Shown piece by piece: positions 16,517 through 24,754 of a stretch of DNA of 62,528 bases. Made by a program: the position numbers and the translations under genes. The stretch comes from Clostridia bacterium (lineage in GTDB: Bacteria > Bacillota > Clostridia > Christensenellales > Aristaeellaceae), in the NCBI GenBank assembly GCA_017532155.1, contig JAFXJP010000005.1:1-62528 (forward strand), in the 5' to 3' direction. Every line of letters begins with the position of its first letter. Within the stretch, counting starts at the first letter, position 1. The notes beneath the pieces were generated by a model. That model saw only the letters and a program-made list of their open reading frames with translations, made no database searches and had not been told where the DNA came from.

Positions 16517-17155
16517 CGAGGGGGGAGACGTTTCTCTTTTGCGTCAAAAGAGAAACAGAAAACCTGCGTTGGCATTGGAAGCTGGCTGCGTGATTGACGC
16601 GGCAGTCTATATGAAAAAGGGGTTGGAATCCGGTGTGCGAGCAAGCTCGCCCTTGGCTTCCAAGCCCCTTTTTCAGTTTGCTTCGCAAACCCGCAGGGCG
16701 CTGCCCTGCGGACTGCCGCTTTGGTGCGGGATGCGTTTGGCGGCGCCGTTTTTGCTGCGGCAAAAATGAGCGGGTTTCGCGCTGCGGCGCGGAGTGGAAT
16801 AACGCCGCCTGCGGGCGGCTACACCTCATCTTCCCCTTGAGGGGAAGCTCCGCCGAAGGCGGTGATGAGGTGTAGCGCTCCGCAGAGCGCGTTATCCTCG
16901 TTCTTCTCCCACTCGTTTCGCCGCAGCGAAACGGCGTTCCTCCGCGGGCATGTACAAACAGCAGACCGATGGCGCAGCCATCGCGCGCGTGAAACGCGCA
17001 GAAAAAGAGCCGGAAATCTGAGGAGCAAGCTTGCTTGCACTATCAGATTTTCCGACTCTTTTTCGTATAGCCTGCGTCAAACATTTACGCAGACAGGATT
17101 GGTTTTCGGGGGAGCTCGAGGGGTGCTTTTACCTTAAAAGCAGCCCCTCGAACGT
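16517..17155. repeat. structured intergenic repeat, copy A (chain of stem-loops)
   Basis: This whole gap between ridA and the ABC exporter is one copy of a repeat also found at 48217 and 52533. In order it holds a hairpin GTTTCTCTTTTG/CAAAAGAGAAAC with loop CGT, a long hairpin whose arms are GAAAAAGGGG and CCCCTTTTTC, then GTTTGC/GCAAAC, CGCAGGGC/GCCCTGCG, CGTTTCGC/GCGAAACG, GATGGC/GCCATC and GCGCGT/ACGCGC. A second long A/T-bounded hairpin (about 17009-17063) and a terminal hairpin (17116-17150) follow. Arms differ from the other copies but keep pairing. Short open frames across it are not conserved. It carries a nested MITE at 16799-16895. No protein gene is supported. Confidence 0.85.
16799..16895. 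mobile_element. MITE-like element nested in repeat copy A
   Basis: It is 97 bp long with 32-base terminal inverted repeats, from ATAACGCC through CTACACCTCATC at the left and GATGAGGTGTAG through GTTAT at the right. Each end can also fold into its own hairpin (GCCGCCTGCGGGCGGC at left, GCGCTCCGCAGAGCGC at right). The inside holds TTCCCCTTGAGGGGAAG and a second small hairpin, with no coding capacity. It relates to the element at 27042. Confidence 0.75.
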
Positions 17156-17159
17156 TTCC

Positions 17160-19010
17160 TTAATGGAACTGCGCGTCATACATCTCGCGATAGAAGCCGC
17201 CCATCTGCATCAGCTCTTTGTGCGTGCCGCTCTCCACCACGTTGCCGTCACGAACAACGAGGATCATGTCGGCATTCTGAATGGTGGACAGGCGGTGGGC
17301 GACGACAAAGCAGGTCTTGTCCTGCATCAGGTGGCGCATGGCCTGCTGAATGTGTGCCTCGGTGCGCGTATCCACGTTGCTGGTCGCCTCGTCGAGGATC
17401 AGCATGTTGGCGTCGGCCAGCATGGCGCGGGCGATGGTCATCAATTGTTTCTGACCCTTGGAAATGTTCGCGCCGTCGTCAGTGATCACCGTGTCATAGC
17501 CATCCGGCAGGCTCATGATATAGCGATGAATGCGCGCTGCCTTGGCGGCCGCCTCCACTTCCTCGCGGGTGGCGTCGGGCTTGGCGTAGGCAATGTTTTC
17601 GTAAATGGTGCCCGAGAACAGCCAGGTATCCTGCAGCACCATGGAGTACGCGCCGCGCAGGCTGCTGCGCGTGACCTGCTGAATATCGTGACCATCCACC
17701 GTAATTTTGCCGGAATTGATGTCATAAAAGCGCATCAGCAGATTGATCAGCGTGGTTTTGCCTGCGCCTGTCGGGCCGACGATGGCAATCAGGCTGCCGC
17801 GGCGGGCGGTGAGGGAGAGGTTCTTGAGCACCGTTTTGCCCGGCACATAGCCAAAGCACACGTCCTTCAGCTCCACATCGCCCTTCACATCGGTCAACAC
17901 AAGCGCATTTTCGGCGTCCGCCGCTTCCAGAGGCTCGTCCAGCAGCGTGAACACACGGTCGGCTGCCGCCAGCGCGGACTGCAATTCGCCATAGATATTG
18001 GCAATCTCGTTGATCGGGCCGGCAAATTTGCGGCTGTACTGAATGAAGGAGGAAATGCCGCCGATGGTCATGCCCGCGATGGCGATCGGGCCAATCTGCA
18101 CGCCGCCGGTCATGTACAAAATGCCGCCCAGCACGCTGATGAGCGAGAGCGAAAGGTTATTAATGAAGCTTACCGACGGGCCCATGATGGAGGAGTAATA
18201 CTCGCTCTTGTAATAGGCCTGCACCACTTCTTCGTTGATGCTGTCCAGCTGATCGATGACGTTTTCCTCCTGATGATAGGCCTTGAGCGTCTTCATGCCG
18301 GAGATCTTTTCCTCGGCAAAGCCGTTGAGCTCGCCCATCTTGCGCGAGCGCTTGCGGAACAGCGGCGCGGTATGGCTGGTGATAAAGCGCGTGATGAGTA
18401 CGGACAGGGGGATGGTGATGACAAACACCAGCACCAGCACCTTGGACAGACGCAGCATCATGCCCAGCGAGCCGATGATGGTAATGGACGAAGCGAGGAT
18501 GGAAACGATATCCGTCGACAGCGAGGTGTTAATGGTATCGGTATCGTAGAACAAGCGGCTGATAACGTCGCCTACGGGATGCGTGTCAAAATAGCCCACC
18601 GGCATGTCGGACAGGCGGTTGAACATATCCCTTCGCATGCGCAGGGTGACGTTGCGGCTGATGTAAACCATCAGGATGGAGAGCAGATAGCTCATCACTG
18701 CCGAGCCAAGATAGAAAAGCAGCATCAGCAGCGCGTAATGCGAAACGCCCTTGAAATCTACCTGGCCAACCTCGGTGCCGATGCAGTCAATGGCCTTGCC
18801 CGAAAGCGTGGGGCCCACCAGCGCAAAGGAATTGCTGCCGATGGTGAGGAGAAGCGCCAGCAGCATCAGCCACTTGAAGTGCCAGATGTACTTGCCAAGG
18901 CGGATGAGCACGCCCTTGTGAGGCTTTTTGAATTCTTCCTGAATGCGGGGATTGGCTGTGTTGTTGCGGCCGCCGAATCTGCCGCCGCCTCCGCCCATGG
19001 GACCCATCAT
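17160..19010 (-). CDS. ABC exporter subunit (permease-ATPase), second of a heterodimer
   Basis: The 616-residue half-transporter has a Gly-rich N-terminus (MMGPMGGGGGRFGG), six membrane helices and a nucleotide-binding domain with Walker A GPTGAGKTT and Walker B ILDEATSNVD with its catalytic Glu. Its signature, ISKGQKQ, is a variant of LSGGQ. This pattern is common in one partner of heterodimeric multidrug or peptide exporters of the BmrCD/YheIH type. The start has GGAGG eight bases upstream and overlaps the previous gene as ATGA. The exported substrate is unknown. Confidence 0.9.
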   Translation of the reverse strand: MMGPMGGGGGRFGGRNNTANPRIQEEFKKPHKGVLIRLGKYIWHFKWLMLLALLLTIGSNSFALVGPTLSGKAIDCIGTEVGQVDFKGVSHYALLMLLFYLGSAVMSYLLSILMVYISRNVTLRMRRDMFNRLSDMPVGYFDTHPVGDVISRLFYDTDTINTSLSTDIVSILASSITIIGSLGMMLRLSKVLVLVFVITIPLSVLITRFITSHTAPLFRKRSRKMGELNGFAEEKISGMKTLKAYHQEENVIDQLDSINEEVVQAYYKSEYYSSIMGPSVSFINNLSLSLISVLGGILYMTGGVQIGPIAIAGMTIGGISSFIQYSRKFAGPINEIANIYGELQSALAAADRVFTLLDEPLEAADAENALVLTDVKGDVELKDVCFGYVPGKTVLKNLSLTARRGSLIAIVGPTGAGKTTLINLLMRFYDINSGKITVDGHDIQQVTRSSLRGAYSMVLQDTWLFSGTIYENIAYAKPDATREEVEAAAKAARIHRYIMSLPDGYDTVITDDGANISKGQKQLMTIARAMLADANMLILDEATSNVDTRTEAHIQQAMRHLMQDKTCFVVAHRLSTIQNADMILVVRDGNVVESGTHKELMQMGGFYREMYDAQFH

Positions 19011-20719
19011 ACAGCCTCACCTCCGATCTGCAGCGATGCAATCTCGCGGTAGAGATCGCAGGTCTTCATCAGCTCTTCGTGTGTGCCAAGGCCCACGCAT
19101 TCACCTTCGTCCATCACCAGGATTTTATCGCAGTGCATGACGGCGCTGATGCGCTGAGCCACGATGAGGGTGGTGATGTTCTGGCTCTTTTCCCGCAGTG
19201 CCTTGCGGAAGGCAGCCTCGGTTTTAAAGTCCAGCGCGCTGGTAGCGTCATCCAGCAGCAGGATATCCGGCGTGCCGGCAAGTGCGCGGGAGAGAAGCAA
19301 TCGCTGCTGCTGTCCGCCGGAGAAATTGGAGCCGTGGGAGTGCACTTCGCTGTCGACGCCGCCCTTTTCCTGAACAAAGGCTTCCGCCTGCGCACGGGAG
19401 AGTGCATCGGCGACCTCCTCCAGGGAAATTTCACGGCCCAGACGGATGTTTTCTTCAATGGTGCCGCGGAAGAGTGCATCGTTTTGGAAGACTGCGCCGA
19501 CACAGCCGCGCAGATCCTTGAGCGGCAGGGCGCGCACATCGCAGCCATTGATGCAAATGCTGCCTTCGTCAACGTCGTAGAAACGCAGCAGCAGACGAAT
19601 GAGGGTGGATTTGCCGGCGCCTGTGGGGCCAAGGATGCCCAGCGTTTCGCCGCGGCCCAGGGTGAAGGAGATGTTTTCCACGCTCGGCTGCACGCCGTTA
19701 TAGGAGAAGGTGACGTTTTTAAATTCGATATGCGGCGCACCGGGCGTGGCGCTGCCTTGCAGGCTTGCCTCGCTTTCGATGGGTGTTGCAAGCACCTCAT
19801 CCACGCGGTTGGCCGAGGCCAGGGCCTTGGAGAACATCGTCAGAAAGCGGGTAATGGAGAGCATTGCGTGCAAAATGATGGTGAAATAGCTCAGAAACGC
19901 CACGATCTTGCCGGGCTGGGTGAGGCCGGAATTGACGCGGCGCGCGCCGAAGAGCACCACCAGCACCAGGCCTGCATTGAGCAGAAACTGCATCGTGGGA
20001 TTATTGATGGCCATGATGGCCGAGGCGTGCGTTTCCTGCTGGGCTACGCCGCGGCTGATTTCATGGAAACGCTTTTTTTCGTCCTCGCTTTTGCTCAGCG
20101 CCTTGATGATGCGCACGCCCGAGGCATTTTCGCGCACCACGCGCACAAGGTTATCTACGCGCTTTTGCAAATTTTCATACAGCGGCACGCCTTTGCGGGA
20201 GATAAATACCACAATGCCCACCATGAAAGGCAGAATGGCTACGAGGATCAGCGACAAAACGGGATCGAGGGTGAGGGTGATGCAGATGCCGCCGATGAGC
20301 ATGATGGGCGCGCGCACGCCCATGCGCTGCGTCATGCCAAGCGTGCGGTAAATATAGAAGGTATCCGTCGTCATGCGGGAGATCAGCGACGGGATGGTGA
20401 TTTTGTCCATGTCGCGGGAATGCATGTGCACGATGTGATCAAACAGATCGTGCCGGAGCGTGCGCGTGCAGTCGCGCGATACGCTGGCGGCCGTGCGGTT
20501 GGCCAGCACATTGAATACAAGCGCCAGCGCCGAGCAGAGGATCATCAGGCCGCCCCATAAAAGCACGCGGTTTACTTCGCCCATGGGCGTGACGGTATCG
20601 ATGATATAGGCCAGGATGTAGGGGATCAGCAGATCCATCACCGTGCCCAGGAGCTTGACGGACATGCCCACAGCCACACGGCCCCAGTAGGGCTTGAGAT
20701 AGCGCAATATCAATTGCAA
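19007..20719 (-). CDS. ABC exporter subunit (permease-ATPase), first of a heterodimer
   Basis: The 570-residue half-transporter has six membrane helices, Walker A GPTGAGKST and a canonical signature FSGGQQQR. Walker B reads LLLDDATSALD, with Asp where the catalytic Glu should be, so its composite ATP site is probably degenerate. That complements the second subunit's intact Glu and variant signature, as expected of an asymmetric heterodimer. The start appears to be TTG at 20719, preceded by AAGGAGG about ten bases upstream; no ATG fits. Family knowledge suggests drug, lipid or peptide export. Confidence 0.9.
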   Translation of the reverse strand: MQLILRYLKPYWGRVAVGMSVKLLGTVMDLLIPYILAYIIDTVTPMGEVNRVLLWGGLMILCSALALVFNVLANRTAASVSRDCTRTLRHDLFDHIVHMHSRDMDKITIPSLISRMTTDTFYIYRTLGMTQRMGVRAPIMLIGGICITLTLDPVLSLILVAILPFMVGIVVFISRKGVPLYENLQKRVDNLVRVVRENASGVRIIKALSKSEDEKKRFHEISRGVAQQETHASAIMAINNPTMQFLLNAGLVLVVLFGARRVNSGLTQPGKIVAFLSYFTIILHAMLSITRFLTMFSKALASANRVDEVLATPIESEASLQGSATPGAPHIEFKNVTFSYNGVQPSVENISFTLGRGETLGILGPTGAGKSTLIRLLLRFYDVDEGSICINGCDVRALPLKDLRGCVGAVFQNDALFRGTIEENIRLGREISLEEVADALSRAQAEAFVQEKGGVDSEVHSHGSNFSGGQQQRLLLSRALAGTPDILLLDDATSALDFKTEAAFRKALREKSQNITTLIVAQRISAVMHCDKILVMDEGECVGLGTHEELMKTCDLYREIASLQIGGEAV

Positions 20720-20763
20720 AGCAGCTACGCCTCCTTATGCTTCTTTCTTCTACAAACATTTCC

Positions 20764-20772
20764 ATTATATCA
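20764..20772 (-). promoter_or_regulatory. extended -10 promoter for the ABC exporter operon
   Basis: On the minus strand TGaTATAAT lies about 45 bases before the TTG start. No clear -35 box or regulator gene adjoins it. Confidence 0.5.
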
Positions 20773-20879
20773 TATATTGATTGCTTGTGCACAATGAAAT
20801 GTTTGATTTTCTATTGTATTCCTGCGCTGCGGAGCGGAAGATGTGGTATACTTTCTGTAGCTTTTTTATGCGGAGGCGA

Positions 20880-21611
20880 ATGATTGTGCGGATGAATCGC
20901 AGGCAGGTTTTTCTGCGCGGCATGAAAGATGGCGTGCCCATCGCGCTGGGGTATTTTGCGGTGGCTTTTACGCTGGGCATCCATGCCCGCAACGCCGGGC
21001 TGAGTGTATTTGAGGCGACGCTCTCCAGCCTGCTCACCAATGCTTCGGCGGGCGAGTATGCCGCTTTTTCTCTGATCCGGCAGGCGGCGGGCGTGATAGA
21101 AGTGATCATCATGACGGTGGTGATCAACGCGCGCTATCTGCTGATGAGCTGCGCGCTGAGCCAGAAATTAACGCCCGATGTGCCGCTGTGGCAGCGGATG
21201 CTGCTGGGGCAGTGCGTGACGGATGAAATCTTTGGCATTTCGGCAGCGTATCCGGGAAATCTTGACCCGGTTTATTCCTACGGCGCGTTTTCTGTCGCTT
21301 CGCCCGGCTGGGCGCTGGGCACGGCGCTGGGCGTAATGCTGGGCAATGTGCTGCCGGGCAATGCTGTCAGCGCGCTGAGCGTGGGACTGTACGGCATGTT
21401 CATTGCCGTGATTATCCCGCCGACCAGAACCAACAAGGTGCTGACGGGCGTTGTTATCCTCAGCATGGCGCTGTCCTGCCTGATGGCTGCGGCGCCGCTG
21501 TTTGATTTTATCAGCGAGGGCATGCGCACCATTCTTCTGACGGTGCTGATTGCGGGCGGCGCGGCGGCGCTTTTCCCCGTGAAGGATGAGCAAAAGGAGG
21601 CGGCGGCATGA
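20880..21611 (+). CDS. azlC: AzlC family branched-chain amino acid exporter, large subunit
   Basis: This membrane protein of about 243 residues has several hydrophobic helices and the AzlC motifs GVPIALGY near the start and NARYLLMS near residue 88. With AzlD it exports branched-chain amino acids or their analogues. Three in-frame starts are close together: ATG 20880 (three bases after GGAGG), GTG 20886 (nine bases) and ATG 20892. I give the longest; GTG 20886 has the best ribosome-site spacing. A TGgTATACT extended -10 lies at 20844-20852. Confidence 0.88.
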   Translation: MIVRMNRRQVFLRGMKDGVPIALGYFAVAFTLGIHARNAGLSVFEATLSSLLTNASAGEYAAFSLIRQAAGVIEVIIMTVVINARYLLMSCALSQKLTPDVPLWQRMLLGQCVTDEIFGISAAYPGNLDPVYSYGAFSVASPGWALGTALGVMLGNVLPGNAVSALSVGLYGMFIAVIIPPTRTNKVLTGVVILSMALSCLMAAAPLFDFISEGMRTILLTVLIAGGAAALFPVKDEQKEAAA

Positions 21612-21910
21612 GCCATATAAGCTACATTTTGCTGGTGGCGCTGGTGACGTATCTTTTGCGCGCGCTGCCGCTGACGCTGATCAGAAAGCCCATCCGCAGC
21701 CGTTTTATCCGCTCGTTCCTGTATTATGTGCCCTACGTTACGCTGGCGGTGATGACCTTCCCGGCCATGGTGCAGGCGACGAATGTGCCTCTGGCGGGCG
21801 GCATTGCCATGGCAGCGGCGATTATACTGGCGCTGATGGGACAAAAGCTGCTCACGGTCTCGGTGGCAGCCTGCGCGGTGGTATTTGTGCTGGAACTATT
21901 CATCAAATAA
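21608..21910 (+). CDS. azlD: AzlD family branched-chain amino acid exporter, small subunit
   Basis: This 100-residue protein with about four membrane helices has the family's TYLLRALPL motif near residue 14. It overlaps azlC by four bases (ATGA), as the obligatory second subunit usually does. Confidence 0.9.
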   Translation: MSHISYILLVALVTYLLRALPLTLIRKPIRSRFIRSFLYYVPYVTLAVMTFPAMVQATNVPLAGGIAMAAAIILALMGQKLLTVSVAACAVVFVLELFIK

Positions 21911-21934
21911 TGCGTAACAAAAATGTAATAAGTA

Positions 21935-21963
21935 TTTACATAAATGAAATAACGTGATAAAAT
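21935..21963 (+). promoter_or_regulatory. SigA-type promoter for the second SH3b/PG-binding protein
   Basis: TTTACA (21935-21940), exactly 17 bases, then TAAAAT (21958-21963). The -10 box and spacing equal those of the paralogue's promoter at 9613. Confidence 0.78.
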
Positions 21964-21991
21964 AGAGTGCAGTACATAAGGAGGGTGATTT

Positions 21992-24610
21992 ATGCGCTCT
22001 GTTTTGCGACGGATTTTTGCAGCCGTATTATGCCTGATGTTGCTCATGCAGGCGGCTTTTGCTTACACAACTTTGGAAAAGGGAGACGACGGCAGCGACG
22101 TAAAGAAAATGCAGCAGGCGCTGACGAAGATTGGCTATGCCGTGGAATGCGACGGCAAATACGGCACGGATACGGTCAATGCCGTCAAGCTCTTCCAGAA
22201 GGATTATGATCTGCAGGTGGATGGCAAGGCCGGCGATGAAACGCTGACGCTGCTGTATTACCTGGCGGAGAACAGCGCATCTGCGCCCGATGCGGAAGAA
22301 AAAGAGGAAGAGCCTGCCGATTCCTCCGTGCAGGCGACGGTATACTGCGCCGACGGCGGCAAGCTCAATCTGCGCAAGCGCGCTTCTACCAGCGCGACGG
22401 TGCTCGAGCAGATTCCCACCGGCGAAGTGCTGACCATCTATGAAAAGGGCAGCAAGTGGTGCTATACCAATTACGGCGGCGAGTGGGGCTATGTGATGAC
22501 CTCCTTCCTGCGCTTTGAGGAAACCAGCGCGCCGGAGGAAGAGGATAAGGAGGAAGATTCCTCCGCGCTCAAGGCGACGGTGTATTGCGCCGACGGCGGC
22601 AAGCTCAATCTGCGCAAGACGGCCTCCTCCTCGGCAAGCGTGATCACCCGCATTCCCAACGGCACCACGCTCACGCTCCTTGATAAGGGCAGCCGCTGGT
22701 GCAAGGTAACCTATAAAGACAAAACCGGTTATGTGATGACCAAGTTCCTGGTGTTCGATACGGTCGTTACTCCGCCTGCCGAGGACGACAAGGAAGATAC
22801 CACAAAGCCCGAGGAAGATACCGCCACGCTCAAAGCGACGGTATATTGTTCCGACGGCGGCAAGCTGAACCTGCGCAAGCGCGCCAGCGCCAGCGCCAGC
22901 GTGCTCAAGCAGATTCCCACCGGTACGGTTCTTCCCATCTATGAAAAGGGCAGCACCTGGTGCAAAACCTCCTATGCCGGCAAGGACGGCTATGTGATGA
23001 CCAAGTACCTGCGCTTTGACAGCACGGGTACGACCACGCCCGAAACAAAGCCTGAGGAAAAGCCCGATGACGATAACGCTCAGGTAGGCATGGCGCAGGT
23101 TACCTGCGATAACGGCGGCAAGCTCAATTTGCGCACCGGCCGCGGCACGGGGTATAAGACGCTTTATCAGATTCCCAATCTCTCCTATGTCACGGTGCTT
23201 GAAAATCACGGCAGCTGGTGCGAGGTCAGCATCGGCAAATACACCGGCTATGTGATGACCAAGTATCTCACCTTTGTGGCGCCTGAGGCGCCCGATCCGG
23301 AGGATCCGGAAGAGGACAAGGAGGATCAGCCTTCTGTTCCGCCGGCCGGCGGCGGAGATACGTCCGATGCAAACGCCATGCGCTTTGGCGAGTACCGCTA
23401 TGCGACCGTCCAGACCGAGAGCGGCGGCACGCTCAATCTGCGCAAGAGCCAGAGCACGGATTCCGGCAAGGTGACGGAGATTCCCAACGGTGCGCGCATT
23501 GTGGTGCGCGCCATCGACGGCGAATGGTGCAGCGTATATTACGGTGAAAAAGAAGGCTATGTGATGACCAAGTATCTGGTCATCGACGCGGGCAAGGGCG
23601 ATTATGTGGATGAAGCGTCCAAGTATGACACCTCCATTCTCACCCGCAACCTCAAGGACGGCTACACCGGCAAGGATGTGGAGATGGTGCAGGAGCGCCT
23701 GGTGGAGCTTAAGTTCCTCTCCTCTGCTTCCGGTACCTATGACAGCAATACCAAGAAGGCGGTTGAAGTCTTCCAGACGCAGCACAACCTGAAAAAGGAC
23801 GGCATAGCCGGCCCGAATACCTTCGCGGTGCTGTTCTCCACCGGCGCGCATGAGTATATGGACAACTTTGCCAATTACAAGTCGTACAACGTCCGTTATA
23901 ATTCCGCAGAGGATTTGGGCGATGCAACGCGCGTTGCGACTGTTACCAAGGTGCAAAAGCGCCTGCGCGAGCTGGGCTATCTGTGCCCCATCGACGGCGA
24001 CTTTGAGGAATATACCCATGATGCGATCGTTGACTTCCAGCTGCGCAACGGCCTGGTGGCCGACGGCGTGCTGGATGTGCAGACGCAGCTGATGCTCGAA
24101 TCGGACAAGGCCAAGGATGTGTCCTCTCCCGCCAGATACTATCTGGAGGAGAATGCGGGATTGAACGAAGTGGCGCCCAGCGACATTAAGCTGGTGCACT
24201 GGTATGATGTGAAGGAGCAGATTAACGCCGATTCCATCCTCACTGTGTATGATCCCGCCACAGGCCTGAGCTTCAAGCTCAATCACATGTCCGAGGGCCG
24301 TCACTGGGATGTGGAGCCCGATTCCCTGCGCGACACGCTGATCATGCGCAAGGCCTTTGGCACAATCAGCTGGGATATTCAGGTGGTATACGTGCTGCTG
24401 CCTGACGGCACCTGGACGATGGCTACCATGCACAACCGTGCGCACGGCTATAACGTCATTCCGGATAACGGCTTTGGCGGCCAGAACTGCGTGCATTTCC
24501 TGCGCGATATGGACGAGGCCCAGAAGAACGACCCCAGCTACGGCGTGAACAACCAGGAAGTGCTGCGCGAGGCGTGGCTGAAGCTCACCGGCGAAACCAT
24601 TACGAAATAA
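21992..24610 (+). CDS. Secreted SH3b-repeat/peptidoglycan-binding protein with Cys/His C-terminal domain
   Basis: The 872-residue protein has a signal peptide (to about residue 25) and one PG_binding_1 repeat, then five SH3b domains (each with GGKLNLR or GGTLNLR near its start and GYVMTKYL or similar at its end), joined by acidic linkers rich in EED. Two further PG_binding_1 repeats follow. The last 150 residues match the C-terminal domain of the protein at 9676: RHWDVEP, a VYVLLPDG strand, TMHNRAHG and GGQNCVHFLRDM. The conserved His and Cys suggest a catalytic site. AAGGAGG precedes the ATG by seven bases. It is flanked by its own promoter and terminator. Confidence 0.85.
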   Translation: MRSVLRRIFAAVLCLMLLMQAAFAYTTLEKGDDGSDVKKMQQALTKIGYAVECDGKYGTDTVNAVKLFQKDYDLQVDGKAGDETLTLLYYLAENSASAPDAEEKEEEPADSSVQATVYCADGGKLNLRKRASTSATVLEQIPTGEVLTIYEKGSKWCYTNYGGEWGYVMTSFLRFEETSAPEEEDKEEDSSALKATVYCADGGKLNLRKTASSSASVITRIPNGTTLTLLDKGSRWCKVTYKDKTGYVMTKFLVFDTVVTPPAEDDKEDTTKPEEDTATLKATVYCSDGGKLNLRKRASASASVLKQIPTGTVLPIYEKGSTWCKTSYAGKDGYVMTKYLRFDSTGTTTPETKPEEKPDDDNAQVGMAQVTCDNGGKLNLRTGRGTGYKTLYQIPNLSYVTVLENHGSWCEVSIGKYTGYVMTKYLTFVAPEAPDPEDPEEDKEDQPSVPPAGGGDTSDANAMRFGEYRYATVQTESGGTLNLRKSQSTDSGKVTEIPNGARIVVRAIDGEWCSVYYGEKEGYVMTKYLVIDAGKGDYVDEASKYDTSILTRNLKDGYTGKDVEMVQERLVELKFLSSASGTYDSNTKKAVEVFQTQHNLKKDGIAGPNTFAVLFSTGAHEYMDNFANYKSYNVRYNSAEDLGDATRVATVTKVQKRLRELGYLCPIDGDFEEYTHDAIVDFQLRNGLVADGVLDVQTQLMLESDKAKDVSSPARYYLEENAGLNEVAPSDIKLVHWYDVKEQINADSILTVYDPATGLSFKLNHMSEGRHWDVEPDSLRDTLIMRKAFGTISWDIQVVYVLLPDGTWTMATMHNRAHGYNVIPDNGFGGQNCVHFLRDMDEAQKNDPSYGVNNQEVLREAWLKLTGETITK
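22330..23590 (+). repeat. five tandem SH3b-coding repeats
   Basis: Five in-frame units of about 230-270 bases code for SH3b domains. Short near-identical DNA blocks recur, such as GACGGCGGCAAGCTCAATCT and GGCTATGTGATGACCAAGTA, so the block could recombine and change copy number. Confidence 0.8.
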
Positions 24611-24617
24611 ATCATGT

Positions 24618-24647
24618 ATCCCCGCAGCAGTTGCTGCGGGGATTTTT
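24618..24647 (+). terminator. intrinsic terminator
   Basis: ATCCCCGCAGCA pairs with TGCTGCGGGGAT across a two-base gap and is followed by TTTT, just after the SH3b gene. Confidence 0.92.
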
Positions 24648-24693
24648 GCAGGAAATTTTTGCGAATATTTGTTCGTATTTCGGCGCGGGCATC

Positions 24694-24722
24694 TTGTCCG
24701 TGCCGTTTGTTTATGCTATAAT
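24694..24722 (+). promoter_or_regulatory. SigA-type promoter for rimO-pgsA-cinA
   Basis: TTGTCC (24694-24699), 17 bases, then TATAAT (24717-24722) preceded by TGc, 33 bases before the rimO start. Confidence 0.75.
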
Positions 24723-24754
24723 AAAATGAATTATGATCATCGGAGGACACGCCT

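Noticed and set aside
17031-19052. Long plus-strand open frame opposite the ABC exporter
   Set aside because: The translation is rich in His, Gln and Arg with no domain, and the minus strand encodes a clear ABC transporter.
22330-23590. Repeated DNA considered as a possible CRISPR-like array
   Set aside because: The repeats are in-frame SH3b-coding units with codon-level variation. No short regularly spaced repeats with unique spacers, and no cas genes, occur in the window.
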